A DNA stretch of 64,000 nt from UBA7662 sp943369355 (GTDB lineage Bacteria > Bacteroidota > Bacteroidia > UBA7662): positions 310,001-374,000 of the forward strand of contig CALRMX020000004.1 of the NCBI GenBank assembly GCA_943369355.1. The letters run 5' to 3'. The number at the start of each line of letters is the position of its first letter. Positions within the stretch are counted from its first letter, which is position 1. Below, in pieces: positions 46,719 to 53,326 of this stretch. A program made the position numbers and the translations under genes. The notes under the pieces were generated by a model that was not told the DNA's origin, ran no database searches, and saw only the letters and a list, made by a program, of their open reading frames with translations.

Positions 46719-48035
46719 GTTTAAAAGCCAATTGATTCCGAGCTGTAAAGAAAGTGCACCTACTCTAAGTTCGTTTACACCTAAGGGTCGTAGGGGATGA
46801 TAATAATTCAAAACTGCCTGCAATTCAATGTTTTGGTTCCACGCATAGGAAGTTCCCAAGCCAACATTAAGGTGGGAAAGGCTAATACCCTCTTTCCCTA
46901 ATCGGGTTCGATTCACGAAATCCCTATCGGTATCCTCGAAATAATATTTGAACGATTCGCTCAGAACTACATTACCTAAAACTCCTCCTGCTACCTGAAA
47001 ACGCCACATACGGTAGTCTAATAGGGTATATCGGAGCTGCATTGGCACCAACAAATGTGATGACATCACACCTATTTCATCTGGTTCTGTTGTCAAATTT
47101 GAATATCCTGGGAAAAGCAACTTTTGCGATTGTGAAACCAACGAAAGGTCGTCAATCTCATTTTTTTGTAAGCCATATTGTACCCCAGCTTCTAGTTGCC
47201 AATGGTGCCAATCTAGCTGAAAGGCTCCACCAACAAAAGCACCATAACGCGTGTCAAAATTGGCATAATCAAATGGAGACAGACCACTAAATCTCGGTCC
47301 AGCCGAAAAAAATACACTGGGTTGGTTTCGTTTGCTGTCGTCCATTTTTAGCAAATCCTCGTCGTGATAGGCTTGCTCCAAACTGTCGATCGTCATGGTT
47401 GAGTTTTCTGCCGCTGAACTTGGAACCAGACTCTGACTTTCTACTTTGGACGTAGTACTGTCATTGGCCCCTTTGTGTTGGTTAGTCGTTAGAAAAGTTG
47501 TCAGCGTATCATCAGTGCTTGCTTCATGAGGCTTGTGCTGTAGTAGGTCAAGCGAATTTTGCTGAACGGATGCGCTATTGGTTTGATTAGAATCCAAAGT
47601 AACATTGGAAGGCATCTCGGCTGAAGAAGTTGGGTACTTGGGGTAATTGTTGGGTAAATTAATGATTTGGCCAATAGCGGCTATTTTATCAGAAGCCCCA
47701 GCTTGGGCCAAAGCTCTTTCGCGCACATACAATACTATCGTATCACGAATTAAAAGTGTGTCGCGTGTCACCACCGTGTGCTGCACCACTACTGTATCAC
47801 GATTATCCGCAACTACGCTCAATTGTTGAACATTGCTTCCAAACCAAGACCATGCAACACCAAAAAGAAGGCTGCTGAATAGGTAAGGCATCCACCACAT
47901 CTTCCAAAATGCCCAGGTAGGTGCTGGAAAAGTATTGACATAACTTTTCCAATACGACTTTTTATACGGCACCTCGTAGTTCTCGAGCTGCTGACGGATT
48001 TTGTCTTCGAAAGATTCCTTCCCCATCATGCCCAT
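46713..48035 (-). CDS. Membrane-anchored protein with outer-membrane-barrel-like C-terminus, probable anti-sigma partner
   Basis: 440 residues from the Met at 48035; in-frame Mets at 48029 (ATGA overlap with the sigma-factor stop) and 48026 are also plausible. N-terminal cytoplasmic segment (ESFEDKIRQQLENYEVPYKK), one membrane helix near 48-68 (WMPYLFSSLLFGVAWSWFGS), a Thr/Ser/Asn-rich periplasmic linker about 70-240, and a strand-rich domain from about 243 (PSVFFSAGPRFSGLSPF to LQLGINWLL) that looks like an outer-membrane barrel of the PorT kind. This N-terminal layout next to an ECF sigma gene recurs in Bacteroidota and suggests anti-sigma control. Confidence 0.75.
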   Translation of the reverse strand: MGMMGKESFEDKIRQQLENYEVPYKKSYWKSYVNTFPAPTWAFWKMWWMPYLFSSLLFGVAWSWFGSNVQQLSVVADNRDTVVVQHTVVTRDTLLIRDTIVLYVRERALAQAGASDKIAAIGQIINLPNNYPKYPTSSAEMPSNVTLDSNQTNSASVQQNSLDLLQHKPHEASTDDTLTTFLTTNQHKGANDSTTSKVESQSLVPSSAAENSTMTIDSLEQAYHDEDLLKMDDSKRNQPSVFFSAGPRFSGLSPFDYANFDTRYGAFVGGAFQLDWHHWQLEAGVQYGLQKNEIDDLSLVSQSQKLLFPGYSNLTTEPDEIGVMSSHLLVPMQLRYTLLDYRMWRFQVAGGVLGNVVLSESFKYYFEDTDRDFVNRTRLGKEGISLSHLNVGLGTSYAWNQNIELQAVLNYYHPLRPLGVNELRVGALSLQLGINWLLNH

Positions 48036-48595
48036 TTTTTAGATGACCTATATTGCTCCAAAATCGACTGTTGGAGCTTCAGACGAGCTTTGTGATAATT
48101 TGACTTGGATGCCCCCTCGGTTATACCAAGCTGCGCTGCGATCTCTTTGTGCGAATAGCCGTCAATGGCAAAAAGTGAAAACACCAGTCGGTAGGCTGGA
48201 CTCAACTGTTGAATCAAACGGATTAGCTCTTCTGCATGCAACCTGTCTAAGGTGTCGTTAATTTCTAATTCGAGCACATGTTCATCGTCTAGAAAGTCGG
48301 TTTCGGAGCTTATACGCTGCCGGAGATTGAAGTGATCGATGGCTGTATTCACCACTATTCGACGCAACCATGTGGTGAATGCAAACGAGGGATCGTAGCT
48401 TTTTAGATAGTTAAACATCTTAAAAAAAGCCTCATTCACGATTTCCAAACTGTCGTCTCGGTCTGCGCCATAGCGCATAGCCACCGACATTGCATAAGGA
48501 AAGGCCATTTCGTATAGACGATTTTGTGCACGTCTACTGCCCGCAATGCATTTATGTATGAGAGGAAGAAGGTCTTTACTTTCGTGCAGCTTCAT
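48026..48595 (-). CDS. ECF-type RNA polymerase sigma factor
   Basis: 189 residues from the Met at 48595 (MKLHESKDLLPLIHKC). Region 2 covers about 25-90 (FPYAMSVAMRYGADRDDSLE, FFKMFNYLKSYDPSFAFTTW, LRRIVVNTAIDHFN). Region 4 covers about 120-180 (LIQQLSPAYRLVFSLFAIDG, YSHKEIAAQLGITEGASKSN). Same-strand, overlapping partner gene downstream. Expected to respond to an envelope signal sensed by that partner. Confidence 0.94.
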   Translation of the reverse strand: MKLHESKDLLPLIHKCIAGSRRAQNRLYEMAFPYAMSVAMRYGADRDDSLEIVNEAFFKMFNYLKSYDPSFAFTTWLRRIVVNTAIDHFNLRQRISSETDFLDDEHVLELEINDTLDRLHAEELIRLIQQLSPAYRLVFSLFAIDGYSHKEIAAQLGITEGASKSNYHKARLKLQQSILEQYRSSKKWA

Positions 48596-49055
48596 GCTTG
48601 CGGCTTTACCTTTTGGGGGAAGGTCCAACAGCCTATACCTTCAAAATCACGAAAGGTTTCCTCGTGTCAGAAATTTATTTTTTGGCACCTCTCCAAAACA
48701 GCAAAATATCACCCCTTAAATCTCAGCAGGAAAGGAGCGTACTGCTGAAAAAAGACAAGCTTGTTGAAGCGTGCACAGCATTTGTATTAACCGCTTTTAT
48801 CCTGATAAAACTTATGGCCATTATATCCTTGGATTTAAGACCAAAAAGATCAACCCAATTACATGGATTCATCTAGACCGTTCTTCTAAATCAACGCCCC
48901 TTTGCAACTCTAGCGAGTAGACCTGCGGCTAATTGTATTTCACTCGACTTTGAACCCATGTCATTAACCAGCCTGAACGCCGTACAACTATTTTTTATTA
49001 CCAAGGCAACCAACAACGATTAACCTCCGTATAGGCCAGCAATAATCCAAACACG
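48596..49055. other. Intergenic stretch between divergent genes
   Basis: 460 bases between the ECF sigma start and the PepSY-like start. Open frames here (for example 48598-48876 plus) have no domain, start context or compositional support; they are not called. A promoter region for both genes is expected, but no clean -33/-7 pair was seen. Confidence 0.4.
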
Positions 49056-49883
49056 ATGTTACGAAATTTAGTCTTTTCTCTTTTCATCACTTCGGCTTCG
49101 CTTCTAAGCTGCTCAAAAAGCGATAACCCTTTCCGTAATCGCGATGAATTCCGATACCAGCCAATAGCCGTGTCTGAAGTACCCCAGCAAGTCCTTAGCC
49201 ATGCAGTAGCTACTTTCCCCACCGCAACGTTGTTGAGCGTAGGTAAAAACATCCATCTGGGCTTTGAGCTAAATCTCAACAATAAGTGGGATATGTATTA
49301 TAGTGCACAAGGTGAGTTTGTTTTTAAGAACAACGACGACGATTCTGATCAGGCCATTCCTATTTCCAACCTTCCGCAAACAATCGTCGACTACATCAAT
49401 GCGAATTTCCCTGGCCGAACAATCGTTTGGGCAGAAATCGACGACGACGAATATGAGGTATATCTCAGCGATGGTACCGAGGTGAATTTTGACCGCCGCG
49501 GTCGTTTTCTAGAAATTGACCGCGACCGCGATGCCATAAATCCAGCTAATTTGCCTCAGATCATCCTCAGCTACATCAGCACCAATTTTCCGAATAGCAC
49601 CATCATCAAGGCTGAGTTAGACGATAACTTTTATGAGGTAGAGCTAAACAACGGCATAGAACTTTATTTTGATGCACAAGGCAATTTCTTAGGATTGCAG
49701 GTTGATGACCGTACCGTTGACGTCGCTGAATTGCCCACAAACATCACCATGTACGTGGGCCAAAACTACCCGAACCTGAGCATCTTTTCGGCCGAAATCG
49801 ACAATAATAGGTACGAGTTGGAATTGTCGAACGGCATTGAGTTGTATTTCGACCTGAAAGGAAATTTCCTTTACGCAGATTAA
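49056..49883 (+). CDS. PepSY-like lipoprotein with four tandem repeats
   Basis: 275 residues. Lipobox in SASLLSC (Cys 18). Four repeats of about 55-60 residues: VPQQVLSHAVATFPTATLLS to MYYSAQGEFVF, LPQTIVDYINANFPGRTIVW to VNFDRRGRFLE, LPQIILSYISTNFPNSTIIK to LYFDAQGNFLG, and LPTNITMYVGQNYPNLSIFS to LYFDLKGNFLY. This is the putative beta-lactamase-inhibitor-like PepSY-like (PF11396-type) fold, common as periplasmic lipoproteins in Bacteroidota. The last three repeats are closest to each other, suggesting recent internal duplication. Role unknown. Confidence 0.9.
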   Translation: MLRNLVFSLFITSASLLSCSKSDNPFRNRDEFRYQPIAVSEVPQQVLSHAVATFPTATLLSVGKNIHLGFELNLNNKWDMYYSAQGEFVFKNNDDDSDQAIPISNLPQTIVDYINANFPGRTIVWAEIDDDEYEVYLSDGTEVNFDRRGRFLEIDRDRDAINPANLPQIILSYISTNFPNSTIIKAELDDNFYEVELNNGIELYFDAQGNFLGLQVDDRTVDVAELPTNITMYVGQNYPNLSIFSAEIDNNRYELELSNGIELYFDLKGNFLYAD

Positions 49884-49949
49884 ACGTGTTACCGTACCCC
49901 ACCAGCTTGAATGTAACCAAATTTTGATCTTTAAACTTTGAACCATAAT

Positions 49950-50591
49950 ATGCAACGTATCTTTTTTCTTTTATTCACTATCGCCACTTTGTCGGCGCAG
50001 GCACAATCAGAAACCCAAACTCTGCTCGGCAAGGGCAAATTAAACAGTTGGGGGGTCATGATTAGTCCCTCCTTACAAGCAGCGAGCATTTACGGCGAAA
50101 CAACACTATTCACTCAAATGAAGGCCGGAGTGGTGCTCAACGACAATTGGACCATCGGCGGTTTTGGTGGTGTGACCCCGTTAGAACTTTATCCTGTTGG
50201 CTTGCAGTCGCAATTTGCCATTCCCACTGACTTTCGGCTCTACACCAGCGGCGGATTTATTGAGTACCACTTGCAACCGACCAAACTGCTGCATTTTGCT
50301 TTCCCTTTGTCCGTGGGCGGCATCCTGAACGACATGGACGACCGCGATTGGGGAGGCGGATTTGACCTCGATGACGATGGTGAAGACTTCCGCATTTTTG
50401 TTGAGCCAGGGGTCAATCTCGAGCTCAATCTGCATAAATATGCCCGTCTATACGCCGGGATGAGCTATCGCTTTCATGGGGGCAGTATTTACTCCGAAGG
50501 TCTTGCCGTACCATTTACAGGCGACTATCTTCTGATTAATGCTGGATTGAAATTCGGCGTATTTAACTTCAAAGACATTAAAAAGAAATAG
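49950..50591 (+). CDS. Exported outer-membrane-type beta protein, unknown
   Basis: 213 residues from the ATG at 49950 (an upstream TTG in frame is not used). Signal peptide (MQRIFFLLFTIATLSAQAQ). The mature protein alternates hydrophobic and polar residues as a small barrel (WGVMISPSLQAASIYGETTL, NWTIGGFGGVTPLEL, YTSGGFIEYHLQPTKLLHFA, RLYAGMSYRFHGGSIY, YLLINAGLKFGVFNF), with a very acidic loop (DDRDWGGGFDLDDDGEDF). Not assigned to a family. A terminator lies about 140 bases downstream at 50732-50761. Confidence 0.78.
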   Translation: MQRIFFLLFTIATLSAQAQSETQTLLGKGKLNSWGVMISPSLQAASIYGETTLFTQMKAGVVLNDNWTIGGFGGVTPLELYPVGLQSQFAIPTDFRLYTSGGFIEYHLQPTKLLHFAFPLSVGGILNDMDDRDWGGGFDLDDDGEDFRIFVEPGVNLELNLHKYARLYAGMSYRFHGGSIYSEGLAVPFTGDYLLINAGLKFGVFNFKDIKKK

Positions 50592-50716
50592 TACAAAGAA
50601 GAGGTTGTTTACACGAATAAAAACCTGGGTGAGCGAGCCATTATTTTTGACATGACCCCAGTTCACTTTGAACTAAAATTTCATTGACTGGCACCTTATA
50701 AAACCCATTTGGAGAC

Positions 50717-50755
50717 CCTACAACTAAACCTCGCACCGCTATGCCGCGGTGCGGG
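50717..50755. repeat. 39-bp direct repeat, copy 1 (distal to tRNA-Ser)
   Basis: CCTACAACTAAACCTCGCAC and the next 19 bases (to GCGGTGCGGG) are repeated without change at 50833-50871, where they form the 3' end of the tRNA-Ser-like gene. Includes the hairpin CGCACCGC/GCGGTGCG. Confidence 0.85.
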
Positions 50756-50761
50756 TTTTTT
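50732..50761 (+). terminator. Hairpin plus T-run, terminator on the plus strand
   Basis: CGCACCGC, loop TATGCC, GCGGTGCG, then GG and six T. A strong intrinsic terminator in plus orientation for the outer-membrane-type gene ending at 50591. Its second copy at 50848-50869 lacks the T-run and instead forms the tRNA 3' end. Confidence 0.7.
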
Positions 50762-50800
50762 ATTTGCTTCCACTCGCTTGCGGCAACAGGCCGCAGACTC

Positions 50801-50821
50801 GGGATTAGCTTCGCTGATCCC
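50801..50821. repeat. Inverted repeat between the 39-bp repeat copies
   Basis: GGGATTAGC, loop TTC, GCTGATCCC: a nine-pair stem with one G-U pair. One of several hairpins in the tRNA/GIY-YIG region. Confidence 0.6.
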
Positions 50822-50832
50822 AATGAGGGGAT

Positions 50833-50871
50833 CCTACAACTAAACCTCGCACCGCTATGCCGCGGTGCGGG
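50833..50871. repeat. 39-bp direct repeat, copy 2 (fused to tRNA-Ser 3' end)
   Basis: Identical to 50717-50755. Its last nine bases supply the acceptor 3' strand of the tRNA-Ser-like gene and the adjoining T-stem base. Confidence 0.85.
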
Positions 50872-50947
50872 AGGGATTCGAACCCCCGGTACCTTGCGGT
50901 ACACTTGATTTCGAATCAAGCACATTCGACCACTCTGACACCTCTCC
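50863..50947 (-). tRNA. tRNA-Ser(CGA)-like, acceptor stem mismatched
   Basis: Minus strand, about 85 nt. 5' acceptor GGAGAGG, D arm TCAGAGTGGTCGAATGT, anticodon arm CTTGA-TTCGAAA-TCAAG with anticodon CGA, long variable arm GTACC-GCAA-GGTAC typical of tRNA-Ser, T arm GGGGG-TTCGAAT-CCCTC. The 3' acceptor strand is CCGCACC where CCTCTCC is needed: positions 3 and 5 of the stem do not pair (A-A and A-G), 5 of 7 pairs remain. The 3' part belongs to a 39-bp repeat. No encoded CCA. Either a weakened tRNA or a chimeric pseudo-tRNA; tRNA-Ser(UGA) could cover UCG codons. Confidence 0.7.
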
Positions 50948-51001
50948 AGGATCGGGGTGCAAATATATCAAGGAAGATTGGAATTCAATAAATGACGCTT
51001 A
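50930..51001 (-). repeat. 72-bp direct repeat, copy A (intact tRNA side)
   Basis: Repeated at 51308-51379 with a single C/T difference. On the minus strand it holds the last 11 codons and stop of the GIY-YIG gene, the tRNA promoter, and the first 18 nt of the tRNA. Confidence 0.9.
50960..50989 (-). promoter_or_regulatory. tRNA-Ser promoter (-33 ATTG, -7 TATATTTG)
   Basis: On the minus strand ATTG (50989-50986), an 18-base spacer and TATATTTG (50967-50960), ending 12 bases before the tRNA 5' end. The -33 element lies inside the 3' coding end of the GIY-YIG gene. A second copy is present in the repeat at 51338-51367. Confidence 0.65.
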
Positions 51002-51225
51002 ATCCAAGCCCTGCCCCAACCAGACTTTAAATAAGTCTCCCTTTTACGAGCTAAAGTTCTATTTGGGAATTCTTCGTAGTGTAAAAGCGTCCATGGCCCT
51101 TTACCTTTCGTCCAACGATGCTTGCCTTTTTCTTGGTTATGTTCTTTAAAGCGCCGGTTTAAATCGGATGTTTCACCGATGTAAAGCTGCTTTTCAACAT
51201 TCACGAGTATGTAAACAAAATGCAT
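50968..51225 (-). CDS. Small GIY-YIG nuclease-family protein
   Basis: 85 residues from the ATG at 51225 (upstream frame is repeat sequence). HFVYILVNVEKQLYIGETSD gives the VYI/YIG pair, followed by LNRRFKEHN (catalytic-type Arg), then KGPWTLLHYEEFPNRTLARK and RETYLKSGWGRAWIKR. This is the stand-alone UvrC-N-like/YhbQ-like group that spreads widely in Bacteroidota, often beside tRNA genes. The gene is embedded between two 72-bp direct repeats and its last codons are part of one of them. It appears to be read from the duplicated tRNA promoter at its 5' side. Its nuclease activity is predicted only. Confidence 0.92.
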   Translation of the reverse strand: MHFVYILVNVEKQLYIGETSDLNRRFKEHNQEKGKHRWTKGKGPWTLLHYEEFPNRTLARKRETYLKSGWGRAWIKRHLLNSNLP

Positions 51226-51247
51226 ATACAATTCTTGAATACATTCG

Positions 51248-51305
51248 CCACGTGACGCAGCTGGCTGCGTACGTGGTCGCGTTTGCCGCAAAACGGCAGC
51301 ACGCG
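51248..51305. repeat. Two adjacent hairpins 5' of the GIY-YIG gene
   Basis: First: CCACGT..CGCAGC / GCTGCG.ACGTGG (51248-51276), about 11 pairs. Second: CGCG...GCCG / CGGC...CGCG (51278-51305). They fill the space between the tRNA 5' fragment and the GIY-YIG start on the minus strand and would form in the mRNA leader. Confidence 0.7.
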
Positions 51306-51307
51306 AA

Positions 51308-51379
51308 CCACTCTGACACCTCTCCAGGATTGGGGTGCAAATATATCAAGGAAGATTGGAATTCAATAAATGACGCTTA
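51308..51379 (-). repeat. 72-bp direct repeat, copy B, with truncated tRNA-Ser 5' end
   Basis: Copy of 50930-51001 with one change. On the minus strand: a GIY-YIG 3' remnant, a tRNA promoter copy, and the first 18 nt of tRNA-Ser (51325-51308, GGAGAGGTGTCAGAGTGG), after which similarity stops. The copies start 378 bases apart. Confidence 0.9.
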
Positions 51380-51498
51380 TTCACGAACTATACCTTTTGG
51401 CACTAAATCTAAAATCCCATTAAATTACTTTAATAATTCAGGAAAAAACGCATCCAACAAGTTGTCAACCTAAAAATTTACTTGAAAGTTATGTAATA

Positions 51499-51540
51499 TT
51501 GAGGCGCCGTGTTATCCACATGCGGCGTGTATAACCTCAA
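51499..51540 (+). promoter_or_regulatory. Possible leader hairpin before the motor operon
   Basis: TTGAGG/CCTCAA outer arms and CGCCG/CGGCG inner arms with a bulge, ending ten bases before the GTG start of the first gene. Could control translation or be an operator; purely structural evidence. Confidence 0.3.
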
Positions 51541-51550
51541 CCGCTAAACT

Positions 51551-53326
51551 GTGACCCACCGAATATTGTATCGGCTGCTGCTAATTATGCTCTTAGCAGG
51601 GTTAGATGCAAGTGCCCAAATAGATTTCGATGGCATGTTGGCTGCTCCAGCCGACAGTCCACCTCGCGACCGCATGCTGGAACAGCGTATCGCCAACAGA
51701 ATTGCAGAATATTACAGCCGAGATTTGTTTTTGGTACATGCCTGGGCCGATCCCGAAGAAGCCCGAGAGCTCAATGAGCGGAATATGGTTTTGCCCGGCA
51801 TGCCGCTGCAACTCACCGACGACAACCTCCCCATCGAACCCGATGCGGCCAGAGGACCTCGCACGCTGCTCCTCTACCTCGATACCAGCTTTACCCCAAG
51901 TGACGTACGCTTTGTAGAGGTTTTGTTGCGGGGCATCGACAGTTGGGACCAAAGCCGTGGCGATAAAGTAGAACTTATCCCCATCGTTTTCCCGCGTAAA
52001 AAAGACTGGACCGACTGGCTCAAAGAATTGCCCAAAAGCGTAGCTACACCTCAGCCCGCACCACAACAGCCCAATTACCCGGTTTATTTACCATCCCCCG
52101 AAAAAGAAGATCCAGCCCCAGCGCCAATACCGGCCGAAACCATACCCATTTGGCAATGGGCTGTACTTATTGGTGGTTTAATTGTCCTCATAGGCATTTT
52201 TGTGTTGCTTGGCATGTGGATTCAAAAACGATCAACTCAAGAGCTCATTCGTTTGGCAACCCAGCCGCAACAACGCCCTGAGGTGTTTAGTCTGCATCCT
52301 GAACCTAAAACCGACACTGTAAGTACAGCTGAGCCGGTGGTAGTAAACACTTCGGGATGGGAACCCCATGCGGCACGCGACTTTGTGATTAGTCAAACCA
52401 TTGGCGAGCCTGCACGTACGGCTAAAATATTAGAAGGCTGGTCGCGACAAGGCGAAGAAGGCCTCAAACGTGCCGCTGCATCGTTGGCAGCCAGTAACGA
52501 CCAATTGCTGTTGCTCATGCGGGGCAAAATGGATGCAACCGCCGAAACCGCCATTTCTCAAGAGCTTCAACCGCTACGCACGCAGCAAAAAGAACAGTTT
52601 GCTGATGCCCTCATTGCATTGGCCAACGCATTGTCGTACCAAGGTCGCGACTTGGAGCCGGTGAACCATTTTGGATTTTTATCGCAGCTCGACGATCAGT
52701 CGCTCATGCATTTATTCAAAGAGGAGGCACCACGTTTGGTAGCGCTTCTCATTGCACAGTTGCCCACCGACCAGGCCAAACGTTTACTCCGCCAATTCGA
52801 TGCACCTACACGTTCGCAGGTATTGGTGAATTTGGGCAGTATCAGTCAACTGCCGTTGAGTCTGTACCAAGAAATAGGTCAGCATTTCGCTCGCAAGGCG
52901 ATGGAGGTTAAGCGTTTGCAAGGTCTTCCGTTTGATGGCCAACAGGTGCTTGTACAATTGCTCGAAAATTTCGACGAAGACGAGCAGAACAACATCATCG
53001 AACACATGGCCATTAGCGACCCACAGCAGGCCGAAACCACCAACAAACGCCTCGTTCGTTTCAGCAGATTGCGCGACTACCCAGCCAATGTATTGCAAAA
53101 GGCTTGGCTCGAAGTGGATACAGAATTGATGGTACAAGCATTGGCCGGACTCGACAAACAAATTGCTCGTCATGTATTGAGCACCCGCGCCAAACGCGAA
53201 CGCGACCTCATATTATCAGAGCTGGAAAACGAAGCAGACATATCGCCCGCACTCACCAGCAAGGCAAGGAAACACATGCTCACGCTCCTGAAAAACTACT
53301 TAAAAGAACAACAATGGTCCGCCTGA
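51551..53326 (+). CDS. FliF-FliG fusion-like rotor protein
   Basis: 591 residues, GTG start. Signal peptide or first anchor 1-22 (RLLLIMLLAGLDASA). Residues about 40-155 match the last ring-building motif of FliF by eye: LEQRIANRIAEYYSRDLF, then RTLLLYLDTSFTPSDVRFVE and RGDKVELIPIVF (FliF has LSVAVLVD... and RGD.V.VV..PF). One membrane helix at 199-222, a linker, then FliG: a poorly conserved N part about 270-345, FliG_M about 372-450 (HFGFLSQLDDQSL; EEAPRLVALLIAQLPTDQAK against EHPQTIALIL), and FliG_C about 461-590 (LENFDEDEQNNIIEHM; NVLQKAWLEVDTELMVQALA). By manual alignment the torque-helix Arg281 of E. coli is kept (R549), Asp289 is Glu (E557), Asp288 is Ser, and Lys264 is Ala. First gene of an operon with motA/motB homologues. 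Confidence 0.82.
   Translation: MTHRILYRLLLIMLLAGLDASAQIDFDGMLAAPADSPPRDRMLEQRIANRIAEYYSRDLFLVHAWADPEEARELNERNMVLPGMPLQLTDDNLPIEPDAARGPRTLLLYLDTSFTPSDVRFVEVLLRGIDSWDQSRGDKVELIPIVFPRKKDWTDWLKELPKSVATPQPAPQQPNYPVYLPSPEKEDPAPAPIPAETIPIWQWAVLIGGLIVLIGIFVLLGMWIQKRSTQELIRLATQPQQRPEVFSLHPEPKTDTVSTAEPVVVNTSGWEPHAARDFVISQTIGEPARTAKILEGWSRQGEEGLKRAAASLAASNDQLLLLMRGKMDATAETAISQELQPLRTQQKEQFADALIALANALSYQGRDLEPVNHFGFLSQLDDQSLMHLFKEEAPRLVALLIAQLPTDQAKRLLRQFDAPTRSQVLVNLGSISQLPLSLYQEIGQHFARKAMEVKRLQGLPFDGQQVLVQLLENFDEDEQNNIIEHMAISDPQQAETTNKRLVRFSRLRDYPANVLQKAWLEVDTELMVQALAGLDKQIARHVLSTRAKRERDLILSELENEADISPALTSKARKHMLTLLKNYLKEQQWSA

Larger units (their letters stand above)
51226..51550. other. Intergenic stretch: hairpins, repeat copy B, motor-operon leader
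   Basis: 325 bases. Contains a hairpin pair (51248-51305), repeat copy B with a tRNA 5' fragment (51308-51379), AT-rich sequence, and a possible leader hairpin (51499-51540) just before the GTG start of the FliF-FliG fusion. No further gene. Confidence 0.5.

Noticed and set aside
48598..48876. 92-codon open frame on the plus strand
   Set aside because: No domain, odd composition, and it overlaps the expected promoter region of the sigma factor gene.
50641..50925. 94-codon open frame on the minus strand with VYRKVPGVRIPPAPR-like text
   Set aside because: This is the translation of the tRNA-Ser 3' half and the 39-bp repeats, a common artefact beside tRNAs.
53104..53313. Upstream in-frame extension of the second motor-operon gene
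   Set aside because: It lies inside the FliG-like coding region in another frame; the signal peptide begins at 53314.
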